Shown in pieces: positions 36,923 to 48,128 of a DNA stretch of 64,000 nucleotides. The notes under the pieces were generated by a model. The model searched no databases. It saw only the letters and a list, made by a program, of their open reading frames with translations, and was not told the origin of the DNA. The DNA comes from Pseudisothecium myosuroides (Eukaryota; Streptophyta; Bryopsida; Hypnales; Lembophyllaceae): positions 14,076,501-14,140,500 of the forward strand of contig OX637291.1 of the NCBI GenBank assembly GCA_951799445.1, given 5' to 3'. The translations under genes and the position numbers were made by a program. Within the stretch, counting starts at the first letter, position 1. Each line of letters starts with the position of its first letter.

Positions 36923-37082
36923 CATAACATTCAGTAGCTCTATAGTGATGGTGTGGTATTTTCCACCCCCCAACAGTGCTTCATCAGTAGCTACTGATGA
37001 ATTAGACAGGTGGAGGATGTAGAGGCATACCATCACTGCAGGACCAAGGCAACATCAACACATGATGCTACTAAATGTTATG
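36923..37082. mobile_element. 160-bp MITE with CATAACATTCAGTAGC ends
   Basis: The left end CATAACATTCAGTAGC (36923-36938) and the inverse of the right end (37067-37082, one difference) form 16-base terminal inverted repeats. Inside, TAGTGATGGTGTGGTATTTT and a GGCATACCATCACTGCAG phrase, with CCACC / GGTGG and CATCAGTAGCTACTGATG, make nested hairpins. Confidence 0.75.
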
Positions 37083-40000
37083 GACCTCAATTTAATGTAC
37101 TTGAACAAATAGTAAATTAGTATGAAATTTCAAGAAAATTAATGGTTCCACACCATGAGCCAAACAAATCAAATGACAATGTGTACAAACTAAGCCCTTG
37201 TTACACAAAGTAAACACTTAAAATGGATGTCCAACTAACAATGTAGTTTCATTTTTGGATCCCATAATCCCATATTAGAGCATGTTAGCAAGATTTTTTC
37301 TTAATTTCCTTCTTTTTATTTTGAATCCCATGTAATTTTTAGCACTAAATTCTAATAAAAATTACTAGCTCTGAAGATTGGAGATTTCAATTTTCATTAA
37401 TTGGATTCAAATCACTTCTCACTACAAAACACTAGTCTTGCAATATAAAAGCATCTTCACCAAGGTGCGGAATTAATAATAGCCCAACAAGAGGTTTACA
37501 ACGGTCAGACTTCTTCTTTAGTTAGTTGGAGACTTTATTATTTTTCAATGCAAGCCTCTCCAAAATTTGTTCGCTACACTTGAAGCTACAAGGCTCATTA
37601 TATTGCACCACTCATAAATAGGAAAAAAGCTTCCAATTTGTAGCTCAACTACTTTGTATGGATTGGGGGCTGTGGTCTTTTGTTAGGGAGGTTTAGGAAG
37701 TTGCACATTCTAGCCTATCTTTGTAGGTAATGCCTCTACATCACTCACGCAATCCAAGTTTTCTAGCTTCCCCTGTTAGAATTTGGGTTCTCTAACTCCA
37801 TGCGCCGTTTTTTGGAGTGTTCTAGTGAGGGTTTGGTTTGGTGGTGGGATCTTGCGGGAAATAGGGATACACCAACTTCTACATATTGCCTTCTTTTTCC
37901 CATTTGCTAATGGAGATGCTCTAATTGGAGATTTGGTGTAAAGTTTAACATAGGCACCTCCAAATGTGTCACTAACCCTAAACTGCCATCTTTACTATAT
38001 GTACATTTCCAAAATCAATTATGTACCTAAGTATGTGGGAAAAACCATTCCAGAACCAAACTTTGTTCTTTAATAACTTTTGCATACCGTATTCAAATGT
38101 TGCATTCTTTGGTGCATTGGAACCTCCTTTCACTCTTGCCAACAAGAACATATGTTTTTTTTATCAATCTAATAATAGTAACTAGGCTCAGTAGCAAAAA
38201 GTGGCAGTTTTAGAGGTATCCGCCTTATAAGCTAATATAATGTAAGGGTGGTGGGCAAGTGACCTAGTACGTGGAGATATTTACTCTCTACATCCGTACT
38301 TCCAAAGCGCACACAGGTCCCAGAATGTGAAACTGTCCCTTCTTTTGTTGCATGTTGACTAGGCCTGTGTGTCTCTTTATTCCCAAAGTCCCAAAGAGAA
38401 AGCCATTTACACCAAGGCACATATACCATCTACAGTATATTGTTCACGTTAAAATGGTTCACCTTGCCGGTGCTTGCAGCCGTTAAGCAACAATAACTTC
38501 GATTTCATCAACAAAGAGATACAACACAACACTCCACCCGAATAGTAGGCACTAGAAATGAACATCTGGCTTGTCCTTTTTCATGCACTTAGAGTCCGCT
38601 TGTTCAAGGCCCCACACCCAAATCGATCCATAAGTGGGTACACAGTACGCAGTAGGATTGAAAGTACGTAACAGCAGCTTGAGATGTAGCTAGTACTACG
38701 GCAAATGTATACCTTGCCCCATTTGGGAGTACTAGCTCACTGACCCCGGACTGTCGGTATTCCAATTCAACTGGGAGACTGATAAATTAATCACGTCAAT
38801 GTGTGATCATGACTCACTGCAGTCAACTCGTTCCGTTCAAATTCCGGCGCCGGAGCAAGCCATTAAGGAACTTCTTTATCAGTCACAACTCCTCAGTCTA
38901 CACGGCAATTGCGGACAATTTGGAGAGTTAACGATGAACGTACTTTCAGTCTTGTGTGTACTTGATTTCTACTGTAGGTGCGCTACTGTCAATGGCTTCG
39001 CGCGCCTTCGGGAGTCGAGTGAGGGTCTACATGCACAACCATAGAAGATACACACGTAGAACTGCTCAGTGTTGTAGACAATTTGGGCTTGAAATACGGG
39101 AATCTTGTACTGTAGTTTATCTTATCTTGAATTCAACTTCAGTTTACTAAAAAACTGATTGCAGTCGGTCATTCAATTCTCGATCTTGCGCCCTTAGGCA
39201 TGCGTGATGCACACGTTTCTCCACTGAAGTCTGGTTCAGTCCACAGAATGTTTCCCAGTGGTCCCTCATCGACTAACAATGGAAGCTGCTTCAGAGCCCG
39301 CTTCAATTCAGAGCATCTCCACCGGTATGCTAAAGCTTTCGTCACCGTCAAAAAGGGTAGGATCGCATCTATGTGAATTGAGTATCGAATTTCTAACCAA
39401 TTGCAAATCTCCTGCCGGTTGTGCAAAAGCATAAAGTATTTCCATCATTTATTAAAAGAACATGTTAACTTTAGAAATTGTTTGCATTGTGCAATTGCAT
39501 GGTGACCGCCTGTTATAAAATTGCTTGTTTGGAGGGCAAAGAGAACATGAAGGTGAGTCCAAATATTGATTGTGCACCTTTCATCCAAAATTTGCGGATG
39601 TCCAAGGTTTTTTCTAGCGGCTAGAGTTGCTCCCAATACTTCAACCTACTTTAACCCTTCAATGCCCAATCAACCATTCTGCAGTGTCTATCCAACTTCA
39701 AGGTTTGACCAGATCCCCCAAAATAGTGGTTTTTATTTTTAAATTTCACATTTTTCTTGTGTAGTTCGTCCAGCTATATTTTCAAAGTTGAAAAAAACTT
39801 TTGATTTGGACAAAACCTCCGCCTTGGGTGATTTTTCAAAGTCAAATAATCCAAGAAATATAGTCACTTTTGATTGTCTTGGGAGAGAAACCTAAAAAAT
39901 CAAAGGCCATCCTAAGAAAAAAAATTCATGGGTGTGCAAGTGGACAAGGGGATGATTGGTTGGAGAATATAGTGACTGATGGATATGGCCAAGTGAACTT
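37083..40000. other. Intergenic region, mixed composition
   Basis: 37083-38230 is AT-rich without a gene. 38230-39430 is less AT-rich and has several short frames on both strands without a recognisable domain. One stretch, 39165-39377, reads open on the plus strand after a possible acceptor and contains RMFPSGPSSTNN, faintly like a CLE peptide; I do not call it a gene. 39430-40000 has no feature. Confidence 0.4.
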
Positions 40001-40367
40001 CATTAGAAGAAAAATCAGCCCTCCAGAGGGCTGTTTCGGAGTGACAAGCCAAGCTATTAAAATGCTTGGCCTGTCACTCCAGAACAATCCCGCAGTGAGC
40101 AATCAGCTAAGCTGACTGCTCGTTGAAACAATCAGGAATCGTGAATTTATTTTTTTATTTTAATTTATTTTTTATTTTTTATTTTATTTTAAAGATTTTT
40201 TTTTTTTTTTTTTACTCGTAAATTTTGGTTTCTGCGCCACTGTCGTTGCAGTTTCAGCTGCGTGGGAATAGGGGGAAAAGGATTTTTTTTGCAAAAAAAA
40301 AGTAAATTTCAGGGTACCTCGGAGGGCTGTAGAGCAGCCCTCTGGAGGCCCTAGATTTTCTCTAATG
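40001..40367. mobile_element. Hairpin-rich MITE, copy B (CATTAG...CTAATG ends)
   Basis: This copy is collinear with copy A at 10839-11197: GCCCTCCAGAGGGCTG end, GGAGTGACAAGCCAAG / CTTGGCCTGTCACTCC hairpin, GAGCAATCAGC / GCTGACTGCTC hairpin, T-rich core, TACTCGTAAAT..TGGTT, CACTGTCGTTGCAGTTTC and GGAGGGCTGTAGAGCAGCCC. The two copies have diverged by substitution and in the homopolymer core. Confidence 0.85.
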
Positions 40368-42090
40368 TTTGATTTTCTCAATATATATCATTTGATTGCA
40401 AGGCTCTTTTTTGCTCAAATCCTTGTGAAAATTGGCATGCATGTTCTATACTATTCATAATTGCATTTGGTCAAAAATGGAAAGCTCTTCTTTTATGAAA
40501 ATTTGATTTGTAGGCTTCCAAAATCATTTTGCCTTGAACAAAAAATTGTAAAATGTGAACTTTGATTGAAGAAATTTCAAAATCCATTTGTTCAATGTCT
40601 TTGAAAATTGAAGGGTAGACCAACTTGATAGTGGTGAACAAGATGCTACAGTTAAATTTTTCAAAAAATGGTTCTCAGAAAATAAATTATACTTTCATTT
40701 CTAAAACGATAGCTTGGAGGTGATTTTGGAGGGAGGACACCTTGAGTATTTAGAAGTTAAGTAGAGAATACTAAGTATGTGCGTCACATATAACATATGT
40801 AATTCAGTAGTGTGATTTTTGGGAGATTGGTACAGAAATCACAGGAGATTATTTGGGTACAAGAGTCAAAATCTCTTTAGGTCAATTTTGGTATGAGTAT
40901 GATGCATTGCATTTGGTCTAGAGGCATTCAACCGTCCATTTTGAGTCACTTGCTAGCAAGCCCACTCAAGTATGTGAGGTAATGAACAAAAGACTCGTTG
41001 ATAGGTGCCTGGCATATACCACATATGCTGCAAGTTGAATCAGGTCCCTAACTATCACTTAGTATCTCTTATAGACAGAAATAATTTTGGTTTAGGGTCG
41101 AATCAGCCTACATTGAGAGTGTACAGTATACGTTCAAAATCTCCGTCACACCAAAACCGACAGTAAGATTGACTTGCCAATTGCGTTAGTTTTGCGTCAT
41201 TCCGGCCCTCCAAAATGGAGACATACATCTCAAAACTATGACTTGTATAGATGACGTCCAGGTCATGTTTCCTGAAATTAAAGCACCATGATATTAGTGG
41301 AATACTGCCAATTCGAAGCAATTCGTGTTTTGAGTGACACAAGAATTACACACCCTAGTACCTCCTACCTTGAGAACTGAACGGTTTCAGTACAGTCACT
41401 CCTGAACTTACTGATCCACAGTTTAGAGCTATGGACGAAACTATTCCGTCTTTTTCCATGCGCTTTGTACCCCACTGGAATCAAAGATGACATGATCTAG
41501 ATAGAAATGTGGTAGTAGCAGTACTCTCCTTGGTCTGCGTGCCAAAGCTCCAAAGAACAGAACCACTAGGATATGAATTGTTAATTCAAGTGCCCACGAT
41601 GATTGAGTCGTACAACTCGAATGAGAAAAAAACGCTTCAGGAGGCAGCTGTGAGTGGGTGCATCTCTATGTCTTGTTCCCTTTTGGACTTGCATCTTTTA
41701 TTGGTACTAACGTCACTACACCTAATATCGTTCCAGTAAGAATCTGAGCGTGGTTCCCATCGATCATAAATTTGTTTTTACATTTGTTGGATCTCATTAG
41801 AAACTATCAGAAGATTCTAGTTTCTCTTATATTTAATTTTCTAGACACCATATGAATAAGCAATGAATTTTCAAAGTGCTGAATAAAATGTCCCAACCTT
41901 GGATTCTCATGTTCAAAGTCTCATGTTCAGAGCATTTACATTGTAGGCAAGAATCTAGATGGACTTTTACTATTTTTCATGTATAAAAATTGGTTGAATC
42001 CTCCGTGTAAAGGTGGAATTTCGAATTAAATGTGAAAGCTGGTTGTGGATATAAAGGTCATGGGTGCGGTGGGTCTGAGGTCACTGTGAG
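40368..42090. other. Intergenic region upstream of the peptide gene
   Basis: No gene was found. Frames at 41103-41342 (minus) and 41509-41739 (plus) have no recognisable family, signal peptide or splice pattern. Confidence 0.45.
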
Positions 42091-42094
42091 CTCC

Positions 42095-42100
42095 CACGTG
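42095..42100. promoter_or_regulatory. G-box upstream of the peptide gene
   Basis: CACGTG stands about 80 bases before a TATA-like box. This core is bound by plant bHLH and bZIP factors. A single 6-base site is weak evidence on its own. Confidence 0.35.
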
Positions 42101-42175
42101 AAGGTTGCCTTGAACGGAAAGCGTAGCTAACTCTTCTGCCAACTTCTTCCCTTCCGAGCTGCCTCTCCATTCTCC

Positions 42176-42184
42176 TTTTATATG
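42176..42184 (+). promoter_or_regulatory. Candidate TATA box of the peptide gene
   Basis: TTTTATATG follows a pyrimidine-rich, less AT-rich stretch (CTTCCCTTCC...CCATTCTCC), typical of a plant core promoter. It implies a leader of roughly 590 bases before the ATG at 42806, possibly with an intron. Confidence 0.4.
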
Positions 42185-42805
42185 CCGCTATCATTCCTTC
42201 CACCAACCATTCTGCTAGTGGGCATATCGAAACTTCAGGTGACTGCAGTTTGATGCGAAATTCAGCATTTCAGGAATCTCTCTTTTGTCAGGGGTCGTAT
42301 GAGCTGCATATGAGCTACCATGTGAGCACCCAAGTTTGGGAAATCATTTTGTTTGTGAAGGGATTCATATTTTGCAGCCTTTTGGATACAATAGACTGAG
42401 TGGGCTGAGAATCAGGGAGCTAGGTACAAATTTATCGAGCTTAGCTTGCAGCAGTTAGAACGTCCATCTCCAGAGAAAACTTGCAAACAGGACCTCAAAT
42501 TTGGTGAATCCATCAGGACAGTCGCATCCAACTAGAACATGCAGCCTTATTCTACGATGGCCTCGTACTTCGCCGGCACAAGTTTGGTGATTTTGTAATT
42601 ACCACAAGGAGACAGCCACATCCAATTCGTAGTGTGAGAGCTAAACCTGCAGTATATGGAGATGTCATGAGCACGTTCCGAAATTCAGTACGTACTTCGG
42701 AGAGACTCGGAAGAATTCTGTTGTGCCCCAACTTGCAAATTGCAAGGGCTGTTGATCAAAATCAGGAGTAAGTTCGAATTGCAGGTGTCGGAACCATCAG
42801 CTAGC

Positions 42806-43201
42806 ATGGCTCTTCGAATTTCTGCAACTGGATTTGTGAGCATACTCTTCCTCATGGTGCTTACAATCATCAGGCCAGGTTATGTTGCGGGAAGCCGAAC
42901 CAGGCTATGGCATGGAGGCTCTGGAGTTCGTGGAATGGTGGCCAGTGATTGTACCGGCAGTTGGAGAGAGAAGTTGATTGCGGGTGATGAATTTGGACGA
43001 AAGGGTTGGAGAAAGCTTTTGTTTGCACGAAGACGAAGTGCTCCAGTAGTGGAATCCATGGGAAGCGGAGAACCTGCTCCAAATGAGCGCCAGGGGCAAG
43101 CATCCCTGTCTCGCTTCGCTGCTGCTTTCAGCTTCTTCTCCAGCATGGCCAAGGGGAGCCCTTCGCCATCCCCTGCCACACCTTCGCCCGGGCATAACTG
43201 A
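42806..43201 (+). CDS. Secreted peptide precursor, IDA/PIP-like C-terminus
   Basis: The ATG at 42806 has a strong plant context (AGCATGGC). The 131-residue product has the layout of a plant signalling-peptide precursor. Residues 1-29 form a signal peptide (MALRISAT, then the hydrophobic FVSILFLMVLTII, then small residues before cleavage near GYVAG). A basic, variable middle follows (with ARRRSAP at about 74-80). The C-terminus is FSFFSSMAKGSPSPSPATP followed by SPGHN at the stop. The IDA-family EPIP motif has the same order: aromatic patch, Lys-Gly, P.P-rich core, P-S near the end and a terminal His-Asn; here the core has one extra residue and lacks the usual basic pair before HN. PIP and CEP peptides are also similar. 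In that family the C-terminal peptide is released in the apoplast, often hydroxyprolinated, and sensed by LRR receptor kinases. Family placement is inference; a chance Pro/Ser-rich secreted protein is possible. The long frames on the other strand and in +2 are shadows. Confidence 0.65.
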   Translation: MALRISATGFVSILFLMVLTIIRPGYVAGSRTRLWHGGSGVRGMVASDCTGSWREKLIAGDEFGRKGWRKLLFARRRSAPVVESMGSGEPAPNERQGQASLSRFAAAFSFFSSMAKGSPSPSPATPSPGHN

Positions 43202-43206
43202 CCTTG

Positions 43207-43690
43207 AATGCAACTCATGGAGTCATGGGTGGAAGAAATCCTTAAGTTTGTTGGAGGACAAGAGAGCGCCTTCATTTGGTGGAAGGATTGGTAACACTTG
43301 CAACCTCCATCCAAGCGATGTAGGAAGTGGAACTACCTCGGCAACAACAGATTTTTCATTCATGGGTGGTTCTGAAAAAAATGGGGGGAAGTTATTTACC
43401 TTGAAGAGAGTCCAAGTATCAAGGAAAGAATTATCTCTCAAGGACCACTCGGCCTTTGAGTGGTCATACTTTCCATGCAACTCATGCCAGAGGGAGAAAT
43501 TCTTGTGGAAGAATAAAGAAGCACGTGCATTGGGTGTTGGAAAGAAGTAATACTTGCTACCTACTATATGTCCATGTAATGCAAGGAGTGGAGTTATTTC
43601 CAACATACTCTTCATTCACGATAGTTCTAAAAAGACAACGGTGCACTTTGTCTTAGAAGCAAGTCCATCACTACCAAACTCAAGGTGAAG
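43207..43690 (+). repeat. Diverged tandem duplication downstream of the peptide gene
   Basis: Block A (43207-43440) and block B (43476-43690) share, in order, ATGCAACTCATG, GTAA.ACTTGC.ACCT, a AGGAAGTGGA or AAGGAGTGGA phrase, TTCATTCA..(G/A)..GTTCT(G/A)AAAAA and a AGAGTCCAAGTATCAAGG or AAGTCCATCACTACC phrase. The plus-strand frame over 43083-43550 runs through block A and is not supported as a gene. Confidence 0.55.
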
Positions 43691-44371
43691 GGTAATATTG
43701 AGTTAACATAACAATATTTGTGTAACTAAAGGCATTGTTTCTAAAGACTAGAAGATGGATCTTCCAAATCTAATTATGGAATAGATAACCTTTGAGAAAT
43801 GGGAGAGTCAATAAAGTCCTAAATTTCCTAAAAAGCCAAAAAGAGTTGATGAACAACTTGCAAAAACATGTTGAAACAAAGAATGCACATTTGATTATTT
43901 TTTAACTAACTACTTTGGTCATAAGCCATGTCTTTCCAATGTTCAATAATTTGTTTGAGATACCATACGTAAAGGTTTGATTTGGCACCCAAGTGCTGAA
44001 ATTGAATTTCCATGTCAAATTCTCAAAGATCCATGTCCCCTCACACCAATCACAAGATGACATGTGGTACTTTTTTACAAAAATGACTTAGTTTCTACTG
44101 AATCTGACCTTTGCATAGGGTACAAGATTGAAGCTACTAGAATGTAAGTGACTGAAGATGGACTTTAGGATTGTTTTTCCTCCAAGGGATATCAAACATT
44201 CCAAGCAAGTGATTCTTCTTGCTTTTGCTTGATTTATGGCTCTCTGATAGGTACCCTAATGTATCTTTAGATACAAACCAATATTGATAGTCTGAAAAAA
44301 TGCAAAGCCCTTTAATTTAAATTCAGTTATTTCACATATGATTGGCTGCCACTACCAAGCAACAACAAGAT
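43691..44371. other. Intergenic DNA between peptide and TRM112 genes
   Basis: No coding sequence, RNA gene or repeat boundary was recognised. Confidence 0.45.
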
Positions 44372-44477
44372 GTAACTGGATTGACCTTGCTCAGGCATTT
44401 CAATCAAAGTCAATTCAACCGTAAAGGCTGGACATATTACCTTATAATCAAGCTTCACATTCACACTCAATTTTTGG
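44372..44477 (+). repeat. Dispersed direct repeat, left of TRM112
   Basis: This stretch matches 47391-47494 in the same orientation: GTAA.TGG.TTGACCT, TCAATTCAACCGTAAA.GCTG or its near copy, and CTTCACATTCACACTCAATT. The two copies bracket the TRM112 gene at a distance of about 3 kb. Confidence 0.75.
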
Positions 44478-44903
44478 GTTCGTGGATTCCGCATCTTCTT
44501 GAGAAAAGACAATAATACGATAATGAGAAAATTTGCAATACTATTCTGCACTCTGTCTTACATGGAAGGATTCTACATGTCCGCAGCGGCGTTACAGGGT
44601 TACGTTAAAGTACCTCAATCAGGCCAGGGGCACTTGGATTCAAGGATCAGACATAGATTTCAAAACATGATTCTTGGGTCGTGTTTCAAATCTAAGATAC
44701 AAAAAGAACAGACATGTTGTCCACGTAAAACTGCAACCACACCTATCAGAATTGAAGCAGGGAAGGGGATCAAAGCTAGGTTGACTACAAAGATCACGTA
44801 ATCTCAAGCAAAGCAACGATATGAACTCCCTCCACGTACCTCACTTTTGCACTACCATCCAAACCGACTAAATCAACTATTAAAAGCAACTGCCCAACCA
44901 ACG

Positions 44904-46295
44904 TTACACCTCATCTTCATTAAGCAGCATGTTGGGAACACCTTTTGTAACTGGAAATCGTCGGTTGGTCTCTGGACAGATGAGGGCACCCTCCTCCAAG
45001 TGAACCTGCCACGCACAAATAAGCACATGAAATTATGCAAACTTAGAAAATAGTTTTATGGTGACCTAACTCAAGAGATTTCCACGGAAGAAGGTGCTGG
45101 GTATTTAATACGTAGCCAGAAACCCTTGACTATCGATGACTTCGTCAGTGCTTATATGGCCTCTGACATGTATAAAGACGTTGTCCGCATTCTTGTTGAA
45201 CAGGAAATAAATTTCTTTATCCATTTTTCAAGGTTCAGGCATGTCACAATGATCATCTTCAAACATGGTTGCTAATACCACTGCAAATCTTCAACAATGT
45301 AGAACCAACTCAAATAGCGATCCAAAGTAAACCCTATTCAAGCATTCAACTTCGAATTTTAGCGAAGCATCAACGACTCCATCTAACGGTGATGGAATTA
45401 CATTATTAACTGTTGCAACTTTAGAGATCGCACTAAATCCTCTTTATTATGACCTTCTCTGAACGACATTCTAGATATCCTGCACAATAGTCACACTATC
45501 ATTGAGTGTAGCACCCTTGTCACACATTCAAACTACATCATAATGAAAAATTTCGGACCCCAGTGATAAGATTCAAGAGGGTTTAATGTAATAAGTTTTA
45601 GACTCCAACAAAAGTATCACAAAAATACCTCAAGCAATGCATGGTGAAACTTCTGGAGGAAATCTTCGTCTTCCAGCATTGCAGGCTCTACCTGCTCGGG
45701 AATATCATTCAGGCCCAACTGCAACCCCACAAGTTAAGACCTCTCCAAAGGCTTGCAGACACTTATCGTTAGAGCTATTCTAAATCTACAGCGAATGGCT
45801 TATCCAAAACATCCAAAAACTAAAACTGAGTTCCTAACAAAATTATTTTCCCGCGTTGTAGTCTGAATCCCCTAGAAATACATCACGTCAGAGTGTCAAC
45901 TGTCAACCAGTATATTGCCCTCCTCCTCCTCCAAATGCCTCCATGTGCAAAGAGAACACACAAAATTGATATCTAACCCTAAAAACAAAAAAAACAAGAA
46001 AACAAAATGTAAAGAAGAAAAATGAGAGCAAATACAATTTACTGTCCAGCACTCCCAAGCCACAGCAAACAACACATAATCACAAAGACTCTGGCAAAGC
46101 CATGAGGCGAACTCGTACACTGTGCGCGGCCCCATGAAGCGCCTTCCAATCCAGCTTGGGGAAAATATGTCTCAAAAACTCCGGATTCATCTCCGTCTCC
46201 TTGGTCTCCAATTTCGTGGCCTCTATGAGCAAGGGAAATCCTTTCATCACGCCCTTGATGTTGCACGCCAGCATGTTGTGCGTGAGGAGCCTCAT
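44904..46295 (-). CDS. TRM112: Multifunctional methyltransferase subunit TRM112 (SMO2-like)
   Basis: Three exons on the minus strand: 46119-46295, 45629-45718, 44904-45005; introns are GT..AG, all in phase 0, and the product is 122 residues, the usual family size (about 120-125). It opens [16 protein letters not shown], then [26 protein letters not shown] (exon 1); [14 protein letters not shown] (exon 2); and [19 protein letters not shown] then [13 protein letters not shown] (exon 3). These match the eukaryotic TRM112 fold, a zinc-ribbon-like plus helical protein. TRM112 stabilises and activates SAM-dependent methyltransferases acting on tRNA, 18S rRNA and the release factor eRF1; the Arabidopsis orthologue SMO2 affects organ growth. 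Only single Cys residues remain at the two zinc-ribbon positions (11 and 99), as in plants and animals. The start was chosen by homology; an in-frame ATG 45 bases upstream would add MRKIAPEIWDALSIT, which the family lacks. Confidence 0.93.
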
Positions 46296-46850
46296 CGTGA
46301 TCGACAAAGCGTCCCAAATTTCAGGCGCAATCTTCCGCAAACCCTAAATGCAACCAAGAGAGTGAGATTCTGACCGCAAGCACTTGAATTTCACCACTAG
46401 GGGTTGTCATAACTTCTCCAACAATCAAACTTCTATGAACAATGAGAAGTTGTGGAGAGAAAAGTGGATTCAATTAGGAGTCTTTCTCCAGGAAGAAGGT
46501 GTGACATCCCTTTGAGTTCTATGGAGAATAAGAATGGAGAATGAATGGAGAACGATGAACAAGAGTTACCTGCGCAAATTATGAAGCTCTCAAACGCAAA
46601 TCCCACTTGTGTCAGTAGCTGTCCCTCTTTCAATCCTGCATGCTCGATCGCTACAAAATTCCAAACCCTAAGTAAGCCCCAAGTCTTCTGGATTTGAGAA
46701 AATGAGCAGGAATTCCAACGCTTTCCGATGAAGGAACTAATGAAAAAGGCTGTACAGAGGAACGGCACCAGCAACAAGAGCGAACATCCAAAACGAGAGA
46801 TCGCTACAAAACTCCAAACCCTAACCCTAAATAAGCCCCGGATTCCTTAT
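46296..46850 (-). promoter_or_regulatory. 5' leader and promoter of TRM112
   Basis: The stretch upstream of the start is less AT-rich and contains a local duplication: GATCGCTACAAAA.TCCAAACCC followed by AAGCCCC at about 46648-46690 and 46799-46840. It probably includes an untranslated exon and intron. AAACCCTAA-type motifs occur three times (46341-46348, 46662-46671, 46816-46831). Confidence 0.5.
46816..46831. promoter_or_regulatory. Telo-box (AAACCCTAACCCTAAA)
   Basis: An exact two-unit plant telomere-type motif stands about 520 bases before the TRM112 start. Telo-boxes (AAACCCTAA) are frequent in promoters of plant translation-apparatus genes, which fits a cofactor of tRNA and rRNA methyltransferases. 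Confidence 0.55.
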
Positions 46851-47390
46851 TGAGAAGCATTTTGGAGTAGTTGCCTTACTATTTTCCTTTCACTTTTAGT
46901 TAAATTTCAATTCCATAATTTACTACATACCCATAGACACATACAAGCATCCCCACTAGAAACGCTCAAAACTATGAAGGAATGTTTTTATCCACATGGA
47001 AATAGAATTAAGATATGGTCAGTGGGGAGTGTATCAGAAATGACGTTAAAATGAACCAGAAATACTAAAGTTGGACATTGGACGACCAGAACACATTGTT
47101 CAGTAGAAAGCATGCCTAAACAAACTATGCTTTAAGCCACACAAGCGACTGAATATGTCACGTAATGATAAGTTAAATAAATTGTGGATCTTAATCCTTC
47201 AATGCCTCAATCTTTTTTGAATTTTTGAACATTTCTTGCTTATATCTTTGTAAAGATAATTATATTGTTTACATCAATTTCTTCAAATTGGTCATAAAGA
47301 AGTTTTTTATTAACAATTCAAATCTTGTTTTGAAAGGTTAGTTGGATAAATTGTTGCCCTAAAGTTCTATATCCATTGCAATAACAAAAT

Positions 47391-47494
47391 GTAATTGGTT
47401 GACCTCACATAGGTGTTTTAATCAAAGTTAATTCAACCGTAAATGCTGGACCTATTATCTTAGATAAAAGCTTCACATTCACACTCAATTTTTG
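47391..47494 (+). repeat. Dispersed direct repeat, right of TRM112
   Basis: This is the second copy of 44372-44477, in the same orientation and diverged at scattered positions. Confidence 0.75.
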
Positions 47495-48128
47495 AACTTT
47501 AACCTTATAAAAAATTCAACCTCATAGTTTTTGTAGATGAAGGCAAGTATTTAGTATATACATAGAGTTTGCATAGATTTTAGTGAAAATTTGAATTTAC
47601 CATAGCTTTTTGAAGAGATTGTTAATTTAAAAAATTCATAGCAATTGTCTAAATTTATTAAATATATATAATTTTTACCAAATGTGTGTTTTACAATAAA
47701 GATAGTCATTGTAGGTGAAAATAACCTATGTCACATAACATAGTAAAAATTACTAATTCATCATTAGTAATAGGTATTGAATTTATGATAGCAATATAAT
47801 GCAAAAATTTAAGAACTTTCTAGAAAATCAAAGGGATTGAAAAATAGACTCTTTGAAAGCAATAAAAAGAAAATATTTAGTTAGCAAAAGGTAATTTTTT
47901 TGAATAAAAATAAAGATATTAATTTTTTTTTTAAATAGACTACACAAAAATCTATGTTTATTATATTCTTGGCATTTAAGGTCTTTTATAAAATAACCCA
48001 AAATAATCCAAATGGTCTAAAGATAAACCTCAAGCAAAAGAAGACCACTATTTTTGGCTTTGCACCCAAAGTTGGTTGGAACTCATATTCTTTGAATTGT
48101 AAAATCAATAGTTACTGTTGTTTTGATG
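47495..48128. other. Intergenic AT-rich DNA
   Basis: No gene or element boundary was seen. Confidence 0.4.

Noticed and set aside
42880..43314. Minus-strand 144-residue frame opposite the peptide gene
   Set aside because: Its codons mirror the GC-rich plus-strand exon; it has no domain, and the plus strand offers a signal peptide, good start context and a family-like C-terminus.
43083..43550. Plus-strand 155-residue frame overlapping the peptide gene
   Set aside because: It starts inside the peptide coding sequence in another frame and continues into a duplicated non-coding block.
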